This document shows, piece by piece, positions 36,901-46,890 of a DNA stretch of 64,000 nt. A program made the translations under genes and the position numbers. Each line of letters begins with the position of its first letter. Positions within the stretch are counted from its first letter, which is position 1. Below the pieces are notes generated by a model. That model ran no database searches. It saw nothing but the letters and a program-made list of their open reading frames with translations, and was not told the origin of the DNA. The stretch lies in assembly GCA_037043015.1 (NCBI GenBank), contig CM073322.1:22410364-22474363 (forward strand), read 5' to 3'. The stretch comes from Bryum argenteum (Eukaryota > Streptophyta > Bryopsida > Bryales > Bryaceae).

Positions 36901-37874
36901 GGAATGCTCCTCTCCCCGAAGCCAGAGTGATGGGCTCCCCGAATTCCAACAAGACGTTGACATGTTTCATCTCTCCAGCCTTGCGGTTCAGCAGGTTACC
37001 ACCACTGGAATGCTCCTCTCCCCGAATCCCCCTTCGAGGGCTCTGATCACGGAGGACACCCTCAAGCGGATACGCACACCAGCAGGGCAGGCTCGAAAAC
37101 GAGCAGGAAGATGACCACGACGAATAGCAAAGGGACCATCACCGACAAGAGGAGCATGCGAATCCAAGCAAGGTTCTGATCATTGAGTGACACCCTCGAA
37201 CCCTCTGGGCAGGCTCGAAAACTAACAGGAAGGTGACCACAACGAATAGCGAAGGGACCATCACCGACAAGAGGAGCAAGCGAATCTAAGCAAGTGAATG
37301 CTTATCTGGGGATCGACACCCTCGAACCGTCTGGGCAGGCGTGAATACGAACAGGAAGATGACAACGACAAATTACACACAAGGAAAGCATCATCGACAT
37401 GATCATCTCCGCTAATCCACCCCAGGGCTCTGTTGAGTGATTACGACACCCACGAAACTTCAGAATAGGCTAAACTCGAACAAGAAGATGTCCATGACGG
37501 AAATCGAATACAAAATCATCAGCGGGCATGGGAAGCAGGCGAATCGAAGCAATCTCCTGCTGAACTCCCCGATGGACTCCTCTAACGACGTCGACGAGGA
37601 CCAAACCAACCAGAGATTCAACCTACCATTCAAGACAGCATCTGCCTCTGCCAATTTTTTGCAACTGAATGATTAGTGCACTGACCTTGAAGTTCCTGGA
37701 GTAGAGCGCTTCCAGCTCAGCCCGAGTCTTGATTTTCTCTCCAGGAGCGTACTGATGTGATCTGTAAAAGTCGGCAAACAAACTGCTGGATGAACCGGAA
37801 CTCACACTTTCGAGATTCACGACGTTTTGCTCTCCATCGACCAGTGCCACCTCTTCTTCGACTGCGTTCGCCAT
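33978..37874 (-). CDS. Gene B: small protein, acidic N-term, basic C-term
   Basis: Not recognised. Two exons, 37874-37686 and 34295-33978, joined in phase 0 give about 168 residues. The N-terminal part (MANAVEEEVALVDGEQ) is acidic, and a middle part has FADFYRSHQYAPGEKIKTRA. The C-terminus is strongly basic and Ala/Arg-rich (RRSPRLAAKIKSK), like a nucleic-acid-binding or nuclear-import tail. An acceptor just upstream (37889) suggests a non-coding leader exon, perhaps in the GC-rich region 38110-38460. The 3.4-kb intron holds a large repeat array. The stop at 33978 lies only 131 bp upstream of the ParB-methyltransferase ATG on the same strand, so the two may be one transcription unit with alternative splicing, since exon 1 (phase 0) could also join at 33846. 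Its presence in the transposon suggests an accessory or regulatory role, which is inference. Confidence 0.45.
34490..35084. other. Intron of gene B, unique part
   Basis: A plus-strand open frame (34497-34874, 125 residues, Lys/Asn/Glu-rich) exists but lies antisense inside the intron and lacks recognisable features. It contains diverged words of the downstream repeat (ctccccgaa, ttcgagggctc), so I treat it as non-coding. Confidence 0.35.
35085..37300. repeat. Higher-order tandem repeat array in an intron
   Basis: Twelve copies of a ~50-bp box starting cagccttgcggtaccgcagg begin near 35085, 35380, 35486, 35644, 35750, 36043, 36149, 36446, 36605, 36711, 36870 and 36976. The box includes the palindrome GCGGTACCGC (changed in some copies to gcggttcagc). 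Spacers fall into three size classes, about 106, 159 and 295 bp, each with its own sequence, so the array is a mosaic of composite units. Long open frames across it are repeat translations. It lies wholly in the gene B intron. Confidence 0.85.
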
Positions 37875-37888
37875 AGCTTCCTGCTCTC

Positions 37889-39053
37889 CTGAAAATGCTG
37901 CTCCTTCCTACAAGCCGTAAGGAAAACGGAATAGTTTTACATATATCTTGTATAGGACAATCCATAGCTCCGAAAGCGGAATTCATCATACTATTTATAC
38001 GCGAACAGCTATTCCTGGCCCTCTCGTGAATCCGGCGTAATAATTACACGCAAAAATAAGTCCTGCAAAGCTTTCAATACAGCCTGCAAAGCTGCCCCAG
38101 CGTCAGAGATCAGCTTAGGGTTCTAAAACGAGCTTAATGCCCGCGCCTTCCGCTGGCGTGATTGGCGCCATCTCCGTTATCGCGCTGACAACTATCGGCG
38201 GGAGCTGGCATTTTCGGCGCTGCGATTCTCGACCGAGGGACCCCGATGCTGCCTTGTCAGCCCTGCACGATGTCCTCAACTCCTCCGTCCACTGCGGACC
38301 CCTGCGGCCACTGCGGACCCGTGCGGCCACTGCGGACCCCGCCGACCACAACGACTGTTCAGCGTGTTCAGGGGTAGCGGAGATCGGACATCGGAGGTAT
38401 ACCGGGGTCCCGCCCTCGACGCGGAAATCATCTGCTTAAGCCCGAACCGATAGTATCGGAGCGAGGATAATGGGCTCGGGCATCGGGCTACCTGTCCACC
38501 CGTTTTTGAGAACCTGGCTCTCCGTCTATCCTTGACGACCGGACTTTTATTCTATCCTTGAGGACCGGGCTCTCCATTGAGGAATGTCCCAACTACTCAG
38601 ATCCGGGCTCGACTACACCTCATCTGTAATAGAATAGTATTATGTTTGGCCGTGACAATTTCACAAACGCTATGTACTGTTTTTATTAACTCCGTACTTA
38701 GTCAATGCGTATACTGAATAATAGTTAACATACGTATACTTAATAATAGTTAACATTATTCTTGCAGAAAAACTAGAGTATCGTATCCACATTTGCCTCC
38801 ACTTAAAATATATTTAATCTATTGAGGAAAATGCTAAATTATGCCCATACTCTTACTTGACACTCAAGAAAAACGGCATGTCATTATCACATTCACATGG
38901 TAATCATGAGCCACTCCAAAATATTAAAACAAGAAACCCTTACATTCTCGAAGAACATAGAATAAATTTTGAACTACAAAATCACTATATAAAATATTCT
39001 TCAGTCATGCGTCCAATTTGTATCATAAAACTCTATCATGTCAAAACAAAAGT
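37889..39053. promoter_or_regulatory. GC-rich region upstream of gene B
   Basis: The stretch 38110-38460 is GC- and CpG-rich between AT-rich flanks, with three tandem copies of an 18-bp unit (cactgcggacccntgcgg, 38287-38345). Open frames on both strands here lack family resemblance. It is probably a promoter or leader exon for gene B and the ParB-methyltransferase gene. 38600-39053 is AT-rich and empty. Confidence 0.35.
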
Positions 39054-39812
39054 CTACATCGAACCGAAAAATTGACTACTGTTGATTGTATACTTAATCA
39101 ACCCTAAATCCTCCCAGTAAACTAGGAAGTAGGGTTTCTCATGTACCTCCTCCAATTCTTCAGCTGTTGTCTCTAATCCGTCCGCAGTATCAATTTGTGT
39201 TTCCTGATGACAAGATGATCCTGCTCTCTCGCCCACATCAGTCACTCTTTTCTCCTCAAACAGTACTGCCTCATTTCCTGCTTCATCTACTGCTTCATCT
39301 TGTGATCCAATGTCTTCCTCTTCCATTCCTTTGCTACCCTGAAGACAACACGTGTTGATATTAATCCATATATTTATTCAAGAATTATTTGACATTTACG
39401 AGAATCTACACATTTGTAATATACAATATTTCATTACCTCATTTGTAGAGTCCACACCTCCATCGTCATCTCCATCCGCGCAAACAGTTTGGCTAGACGT
39501 CCAAATTTGGCCTCTACGTCCTTCCTCCTCCCCGTCTTCAGCTTCATCCGTCTCCACACTCTCCGGGACACTGTCGAGGTTGAGCGATCGCATCTTGATA
39601 GTCCGCCTGAACGGGGGTAGCACATCTTCGTCGATCAAGATATCGTACGCGTCAGGCTCCCGGTCATCGCCGCTAGAACTTCTCCCATCGCGCTTTCGCA
39701 AAGCACTACGCCTCTGTGCTTTCGAATTTGTGAACTTTGTACCACCCCTCCGCTTCTTCTTTCTCTGGCCTATTTCCTTTCCTCTCTCACTACCGCTACC
39801 GCTTTCGTCCAT
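39054..39812 (-). CDS. Gene C: nuclear-looking basic/acidic protein
   Basis: Not recognised. Exon 1 is 39812-39438 and exon 2 39338-39054, phase 0, giving about 219 residues. The N-terminus carries a strong bipartite-type nuclear localisation signal (GQRKKKRRGGTKFTNSKAQR then RSALRKR). The middle (DILIDEDVLPPF, SVETDEAEDGEEEG) and exon 2 (EEEDIGSQDEAVDEA) are acidic. An alternative donor (gag/gtacatgag, near 39149) would remove the last 31 residues, and a downstream exon is then unknown. It is transcribed divergently from the MULE transposase, about 520 bp away, so the two may share control. In Mutator-like elements second genes are variable, so a role in transposition or silencing evasion is only a guess. 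Confidence 0.45.
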
Positions 39813-40330
39813 GCTGTTTGCAATGAGTTAACTTTTTACAGGTTCCACTTAACGAGTCCAAGTGTTCTCACTGCAAATGAAGAGGCTGAACTATGAGTTT
39901 CAACTCCATTATATAAGTTCCCCCATGCGGCTTAGAAACCCTAATCAGCCAATGCGTATTCCCTAACATCCCACTATGACTGTGTCAGACAATCCAAAAT
40001 AAGCTAACTTTTGAACGCATCTGTTAGCCAAATAAATCTCTGACAATGACTGCGGCCGTCACTTTACTTTCTACACCTACCAATTTTATAGTCGGATGTA
40101 ATATTAATAATCCTACCTATTTAATGCAATTATGTCACTCCAGATAATTTAAGTATTATAGGTAATGTACTTCCAAATTATCATCCTCACATTTCAGAGT
40201 ATCCGGAATCTGTACATTTTATTATAAGAATGTATTTCTATTCGGTATTCTATACCTATGCAAACACCCTACACCAAATTCTCGTATTTGAACATTCGAA
40301 ACGCACCTGAGACTCTCATTCTCCGCGCAC
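39813..40330. promoter_or_regulatory. Bidirectional promoter region of the MULE
   Basis: 518 bp between the divergent starts of gene C and the transposase. It is AT-rich in the middle with GC-richer edges. No individual sites are claimed. Confidence 0.45.
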
Positions 40331-43300
40331 TTGTTGATGTTGTCTTCTTCCCCTTTGTCTATCATGGCATCCTCCACTCCCTTACCTCCCGCAGCAGACG
40401 TCATTGCCATTAGGTCTGAAGACTTAAGTCCTCCCATATGCATTCCTCCAGGGGTAGGTGGAGTGGCTGAAGTCAGTCCGTCTTGGCTCGCAATTCGTTT
40501 CGGGTTTGATGAGTCCTCTCTTTGGTTAGAGAAACATGTCTTCGATCCAAACACTACTCTTGTGCAGTACTCTGTGCTTGTCGAACCAGTCGACCTAGAC
40601 AGTAATTGTAGAATGTATAAGCTACAGCCCGGACAGTATCGACTGTTCGGCATGACAGAGTCCGTCATGAACGCCTCCACCGTCCTCCTCACTCCTCGTA
40701 GTTCTTCTACCATCTCCACAGTTGTTCCAGTTCTTTCTCGTGTCAAGGTCGAACCCGGACTTGACGTCCGAATCGATATTTCTGATTCATCCGACGATGA
40801 AAGAAAAGCGTCCATGCAGTCCCGTCAACTATCATCAAATCTGCATCCCCCCTCGTCCGGTTCTGAACACAGTCTCAGAACCACCTCCTACTCTCTTCCC
40901 GCGTCCAAAGTCGTAAAACCCAAAAACATTCTATCCTCGCTCCGTAGACTAGGTAGTATGTCTCGCAACAAAACTATACTAAAAAAAATTGATTTCCATT
41001 CCATTCGTACTTACAACGTCTCTTTCTTGCCTCCCACTTTCAACGGTGATGTCCTATACATTCTACCTCCCGTTCTACCTACTACTGCTGTCAAGGTAGC
41101 CAAATCTATGGAAGGGATGGACAAAAGATACGATGGTCATGTGTGGACTAGAACAATGACAACTAACATCAGTAACAACCTCGGTTTGTCTTTCCGCTAC
41201 TCTAACTGTGTAGGTCATCTTCAATGCCACAATGGGAACTGCGGCTTCCTACTACGACCTGACCGAAGAGCAGAGGTGAATGAGGTGGAGTTCGAGGGCT
41301 TCACCAAGGACCCTTTCTCTGTCGGCCACGCGCCTCCTCCTTCTTCAACACTGGTCTGTAAGATCTGCAAAGAACCTCCCGTTTGTGTTGCTCTATGCCC
41401 TTCTAAAATATTCTACGTATTCGGAGAGGAGAGTCAAGAGCGGGCGTGTGTGCATATCGGTATCCACGAACATCCTGTCAAGGTCGGAGACTACAGATGT
41501 GCACGTAAAATAATTGATGAGTTGATAGAGGAGCACGTAGAACGTAACCCACAAGCTACCACGTCCAAAATAGTCATGGAGGCTAGCAAGGACTTACTCG
41601 GAAACTTACTTCTCCGTGAAGAAGGTGACCCTGTAACCTCCAAGCTCACCCTTCAGGAGCTAGAACCTATCTTTGATCAGTGTAAAGAGCTGAACTCTCC
41701 CAGCGTCAGGAATCGTATTACCACTTTTAAGCACTTGTGCAGATACGGTGTTCTTGATGGGATCACCAAGCTTCGAGGCCTCAGCAACCGGGCTTACATC
41801 CAACGTAACCAGTTCCCGGGCCAAGGAGATGAAAGTGACAAAGTGTTCATTTTCAAGATGTCCGAGGTCGGCCCCGGAAGCGGTGTTGACCTTGTTCGTC
41901 GTATGCAGCCTGGAGGCGACTTGTCCCATGCGTGGATGATGTTCGACCACGTCAAGCGTGTGAAGAAATGGACTACCATGGCGTGCCACGTTTATGACTC
42001 AAAAATCTGTCGCATTCTAACTATTGCATGCTGTGATTTCCAGTCTGAAGACGGAGAAGCTCAAATCGTCTTCTGGAAGAACCTAAACCACGTCATGGGC
42101 AGGAACGGAGTGGACGCGCCACAGTTTCAAGGGTTCATGGCCGACAGTGCGCAAGCAAACTGGAACGCTGTGCGGATCATTTACGGCTCTGGAGACCCTA
42201 AAGAGCCCATGGAAGGCCGCGAGCGGACTTGCTATTTTCATTGGACGCAATCCCTAGAGAAACACACTAAACAATACATCGTGCACGAGCTGCAGGATCA
42301 ACATCGACATCTTTGTAAGCAATACAAAGATGCACGCACCATGGCTGAGGCGGAGACAAGATACTGGGCGATCCGTGCGTGGTGGGCGTCGGCGCAGGCC
42401 ACCTCCGAAGTTGGATTAGGTCACCTCGAACACTGGCTTGCATTCTGGCATTTCCGATATAGGCAGTGGGGTGGCTTCATGGAATTGGTGAGTCCACAGT
42501 CACTGTAGCAATTATGTACACGTGAATTGATGTCTAGTAAATCAGTAAAATATATTTACTTATTTAGTATAGAATATTCTACTTTTTTGAATTTTATCAT
42601 TTACAATTATATTTTCAAAAAAATTTAAAATTTCTATTTTTAGATCAGCATTGCGGTGCAGCAAGTCTAACTCGCTCCAGATATCGTGATCAACTTCTTT
42701 TGTTACTAAGTCAAAAGTCTTTGCACCTTGCAGGAAAATAAATATTCTGCGGAAGAGCTAGCGGAGATGCCTTCATGTAACCTTGCGGAATCTATCCATA
42801 ACAAATGGTTGCAAGCGTCCGGCAAGAAGGGTGGGGACTTGTATGTTGCAGCTGTTGATGATTATGTTCGTGCTTTCCTCCAAGTTGTGGGATACCACGA
42901 CTTCAACGGAGGTGGTAAGGGTGGTAGTGGACCAACATCCGAAGAACTATTACTTCGTGTTGCCCATAAAGCTCAACGAACCGGAGATCCATCAGGCCTC
43001 ACAAAGGCAATTTCTGACTATCCAGGAGCTGAAAATATTTGTACCCGCGATGCCCACCTTGAGGGGGCCGAGGTGTTCGGATCCAAGAAACGTAAGGCTG
43101 ATGTTCCAATTGGAGCTGATGATGAAACGCACAGACCTGACACCGTGAGCTATTCACGTCCCCGAATGGGGAGAAGAGTTACCCGAGCTTGTGCTGAAAA
43201 TCTGAGTACTATCCATGAAGAGGATGAAGTTGACGAACCATTGACAATACCATCCACTTTTGCTGGACCTAGTATTGAACGTGTGACCGCTGTTCAAGAG

Positions 43301-44521
43301 ACTAAAGTAGACGAGAGGTTGTGGCACATTGCCCGTTTGAGGGAGAATTCTGCCAAGGCTTGTTGGGGTATTATGCGAAAGAGTAAAAAAAGATGCGACT
43401 CACGAATTATTCAGAAGGGGAAGGCGACCGCAGCTCCTACTTACACCGGTGTATGGCAACCAAGGTTGTCATATTGGGCGTGTTGAGGTAATCGGGCGGG
43501 CGAAACGGGCGTACAAGTTGTCCTGGACGGACGGGCTTGTCCGCCCACCTTGATTGTAGGGGGTGTGTTATTTTTTGTGGGTAACAAACTTTGCAGTAAA
43601 AAGCGTGTGTGACGTTCCACGCGGCCCATACGCGGCGGCCAAGTGGCTTATTTTTCACCTAAACTCTTGCCACGTCGTCGTTTTTTTACCTAAACTAAAA
43701 GTCAACAACCGTTTGACCCTATCAGGCGAGCCACAACTGAATCGGACGGACAAGGCGGACGGACGAGCGGGCCGCGTGCCCGCCTGGTATGACAACCTTG
43801 ATGGCAACGCCCTCAAGAGGGGCCAAGAAAAATTGATCAGTTCTTTTTTTGTGCGGATGATATTGACAGGTGTGTGAAGGGTCATCGTCGCAAATGGATT
43901 GAGCCATTCTCTCAAAGCGAGGATAGACCCCCTATTCCTTCAATATGGCCTGTTAAGATAGGGACTAACCTCACACGAGATGAAATGGAGGCGTTGGAGA
44001 ATGCGGGCTTTCGACTACCACAAAAAGAACAGCTTCCTACGAACCGTACTTTCAATAATGCTGCCCCACCAAGAGACTTGTCCCATATTCCAGTCCCGGA
44101 GAAGCCGGACGTGTTCCCGAGGTCGAGAAGATCGAAGAACATGAAACGCATTCCAGCTATGACTTCAAAGCACATGAAGAACATTGAGTCTGCCACCTCA
44201 ATGCGGGCCAAAATTCTGAAGGTGACCATGATCCCGCAGCCTGGTTTTGGGTGTATCGTAGACTTGGAGTCGGATTCGGATGCAGTTTATAGACTTTCAA
44301 TTAGTAAATTCCCGGATTGCTCATGCCCAGTGTTCAAGAAAACAATATCTTCGTTAGGATGGAGAGATCCATACCGACCTTGCAAGCACCTATACTACAT
44401 CACGGTATTGGTTTGCAAATTTGATCCGGATGCTGACCTCTTCATCCACGCGGCCACTCTTAGTTTTAACGAGGTGAAGAAGATTCTGGAGGGAGGAATC
44501 CTAGACCATGCTACAGATTAG
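40331..44521 (+). pseudogene. MULE transposase, interrupted by a hAT MITE
   Basis: Cut-and-paste transposase of the Mutator superfamily. Exon 1 is 40331-42487 (ATG at 40364 also possible) and exon 2 is 42734-44521, phase 0. Exon 1 contains a Cys/His cluster with CVGHLQCHNGNCGFLLRP near 41205-41265 (DNA-binding zinc finger type), then the catalytic region with CHVYDSK, FMADSAQANWNAVRI and CYFHWTQSLEKH. The last two fit the conserved MULE block around the second Asp with its C-x2-H. Exon 2 ends with a SWIM zinc finger (DCSCPVFKK then CKH, 44314-44389), usual for MULEs. A 340-bp MITE at 43461-43800 interrupts exon 2. The flanking frame is continuous across the insertion site once one 8-bp duplication is discounted (about 1198 residues originally). 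As it stands, reading stops inside the MITE at 43486, losing the SWIM domain. Confidence 0.85.
43453..43808. mobile_element. hAT-type MITE with 8-bp target duplication
   Basis: The element is 43461-43800 with ends CAAGGTTGTCATA and TATGACAACCTTG. It is flanked by the perfect 8-bp duplication ATGGCAAC (43453-43460 and 43801-43808). The 8-bp duplication and CA(A)GG-type ends fit the hAT superfamily. The subterminal regions are GC-rich with repeated cggacgga and gggcgggcg words. It has no coding capacity. Confidence 0.9.
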
Positions 44522-44941
44522 AATGCCTTATATATCCTCATCTACGTACGCTATATGTTAGTCTTATGATTGGGTGCTCCACACTATATGTGATATTTTT
44601 TCACAACTGATTAAAAATAATTATACCAGTACCTACGTGTACAACAAACCTTGCCAATTTGTCTAACTCGGAGTACTATTCACTTATAAATGTTACCTTA
44701 GAAACCTCTTGACATTTAAAAATTTGTGATTTACTGTCTAGTTTTGTAGCTCAAGTCTCACAAATTCAGGGAATTTAAGCCTTATTTCCACGGGTTTGGG
44801 TCACCAAATCCACGGTGATAAGTCTAGAATATTCGAATATTTCCAAGAATATTCGAAAATTATTCTCAATTTTTTTAAAAAACTTTTTTTAGAAACTTTT
44901 TTACTAAAAATACAAAATCAGCCATAAAAATTTTAAATCTT
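44522..44941. other. 3' flank of MULE transposase
   Basis: AT-rich sequence with a short repeat of gaatattcgaa words at 44828-44862. No gene was seen. Confidence 0.4.
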
Positions 44942-45007
44942 ACCGCTCACCGCTCACCGCTCACCGCTCACCGCTCACCGCTCAACGCTCACACGGTAGC
45001 AACGTCC
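44942..45007 (-). repeat. MULE right terminal inverted repeat
   Basis: About six ccgctca heptamers followed by cgctcacac (ending 44994) and a 13-bp outer end. It is the reverse complement of the left end. Confidence 0.85.
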
Positions 45008-45017
45008 GCGGCAACGG
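45008..45017 (+). repeat. Right 10-bp target site duplication of the MULE
   Basis: GCGGCAACGG, identical to 28661-28670. Confidence 0.9.
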
Positions 45018-45346
45018 CGGAGAAATATTTCTTCTTGAACAGCACGATCAAGAAGGGTAATGGGGTTGTTGTGCTCGTCTATTCGAAGAACGGTTGCCAA
45101 CCCTTGGCATGGAAAGAAGTTCTCCGTAGTGAAGAGAAGTTCAAGAAGATTGGCGCTGTGCGAGAGTACCCATCTCATGAGGACGAGCTGCGCATGGAGG
45201 TCTACCTAGACTTCATTGAGCAGCTTCATCAAACTCCTGAAGATGACGGGCCCCCTGTGAAGCTTATCTGCATTGCTGCGGGTCGAAAACCGATGATCGC
45301 TGCAGTGGTGAGGACTGCACACATTTTTGATTTCGGTTTGTAGATC

Positions 45347-45367
45347 CACTGGGCAATTGCCCACTGT
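45347..45367. repeat. Palindrome copy, near-perfect
   Basis: Cactgggcaattgcccactg lies right after the coding segment ending at 45343 of the outer ParB-like gene, probably in an intron. Degenerate copies inside coding sequence occur at 26549, 46657 and 46949. Confidence 0.8.
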
Positions 45368-46800
45368 CCGAGGGTCCTGACATATTTCGGTATGCAGTTG
45401 CGAGTCCTATTTGTATAATTATGGTTCGAACAATTGTAAAATCTAGGGGGCTATGGCCCAGTGGCAGGGAATCTTAATCTGACCGGTTTTTTGTTTTGGG
45501 CAGATGAATGGTTTAAAACCTATAGCTGTCGCTCTGCAGGGAGATTCGCTTGATATGTTAGCCTTTAGTCACAAGTTCGGATGTAACTTAACAGGGTTTG
45601 CGCACCTTTTCCACCCCGGAAAATCAACTGCCGATGTCTCAGATCATCATGGCCTGAGTTGGAAATCCGAAGGTACAGGATTGAATGATTTGAATCCCGA
45701 GATCTCGGATGAGAGTGCTTCACCTGGTTGCGACGAAGACATCGCGACAAATTTCGATGCTGGTAATTTGGCTAGGGATGGCACCGAAGCTGCAGAAAGC
45801 GAATGTGCAGATGATGAAGTGCACCAAACATTCGAGGATATATGTTCAGACTCTGGTAGTATTTCCCACTTCATGTTTCGATTTCTATATGCTTAACTTT
45901 AAGTTCTTCTGCTGACCTAAGTATACTCTTCTGTGAATGTGAAGGCGAAGATGAGGACGATGCGGATGAAGGTGAGGACGGCAAAGACTCTGCCGAGTAT
46001 TCACCTGCGACTGAAGTGACTTCGGTCTTTGAAGGAGACCTCGCATATCCGGAGAGGTTTGCAGCATTGCTCGAGAGTTCGAAGAATATCCTGCCAGACA
46101 TTGCGGATGGGCATAGGACGGCCACGGAGATGGCAGTGGCGGAAAGGTCCTCTCTGATGATGGGACGCATTCGTGGCTCAGGTGATTTTCTTCGCTGTTT
46201 TTTCCCAAATGCGCCTCTGATGCCAGCACCAGCGTAGCCGGAGAACTTTGGCGTAGCGGTTTGCTCTTGTGATGATGGATATGATCATGGAGACCCGGTA
46301 ACTGAAAGTCGGGATTTTGTAGGTTCCGATTATAAGACTGCATCTCAGGAAGGTCCTGTTTGTCAGGGACGGTCTCCGGATGGCTCTGAACCCTTAATTG
46401 GTGGGGACCCAGTCGCGGCGACGACGTCATTTGAGAACCCAGTGGTCCCAACGCCGGCATGTGAGACGTCAACGGATGGAACTCCGTCTTTTGGCTTTCC
46501 AAGGCTTCAACCTATTGAAGAGAGCGTGGTTGACCCAGTCGATCAATCGCTTGCTGAAGTCACCTCTGCCATTCCTACGCCCACCGATGATCCTTCGCCC
46601 AGTGGCAGCAACCATTTGAACACGTCGGGCGCTGAAGGGCACCCAAATTTGGCAGTGGTCGATTGCCCAGTGGCAGAGAATGCAGGATTGCAGAGAGAAG
46701 ACCATCGTATTCCGGAGACTCAGATCTCCATTCCAGAAGGTGTTCAGGCTGCTATCGAACAAGATGTCGTTCCTACGCCCACCGATGATCCTTCGCCCAG

Positions 46801-46890
46801 TGGCAACAGCCATTTGAACTCGTCGGGCGCTGGCAGCAGCCATTTGAACTCGTCGGGCGCTGGCAGTAGTCATTTGAACTCGTCGGGCGC
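46801..46890 (+). repeat. Three tandem 30-bp coding repeats
   Basis: The unit ggcagcagccatttgaactc plus gtcgggcgct encodes GSSHLNSSGA. It lies inside a larger ~300-bp duplication, with 46577-46760 resembling 46776-47040, in the disordered C-terminal part of the outer ParB-like gene. Confidence 0.8.

Larger units (their letters stand above)
28671..45007 (+). mobile_element. 16.3-kb Mutator-like transposon with ParB-methyltransferase cargo
   Basis: Ends are inverted. GTGTGAGCGTTGAGCGG followed by TGAGCGG heptamers starts at 28684 on the plus strand, and its reverse complement ends at 44994. Outside this lie 13-bp imperfect outer ends, then the perfect 10-bp duplication GCGGCAACGG. Removing the element and one duplication joins the outer gene in frame (tac ata gcg gca acg, then gcg gag aaa tat), which fixes the borders. 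Contents in order: ParB-methyltransferase gene (minus), gene B (minus), an intronic repeat array, gene C (minus), then divergent MULE transposase (plus). All genes point outward from about 40 kb. The size is large for a MULE because of the extra genes. A hAT MITE has inserted in the transposase. Confidence 0.9.

Noticed and set aside
35219-37114. Many overlapping open frames reading RYRRLPPLECSSP and similar
   Set aside because: They are translations of the tandem repeat in the gene B intron, on the antisense strand, with no independent coding evidence.
38115-38439. Long open frames on both strands in a GC-rich segment
   Set aside because: Both strands are open because of composition and tandem repeats, with no family resemblance. 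Treated as promoter or leader.
7981-40331. Similarity of the DUF7869-type C-terminus (ALARIALRI) to gene B (ALARIAPRR)
   Set aside because: Short Ala/Arg-rich match that can arise by composition. No wider alignment was seen.
45445-45485. tRNA 5' half-like sequence (ggctatggcccagtggcagg)
   Set aside because: No matching 3' half or B box nearby. The word is shared with the palindrome family and exon sequence of the same gene.
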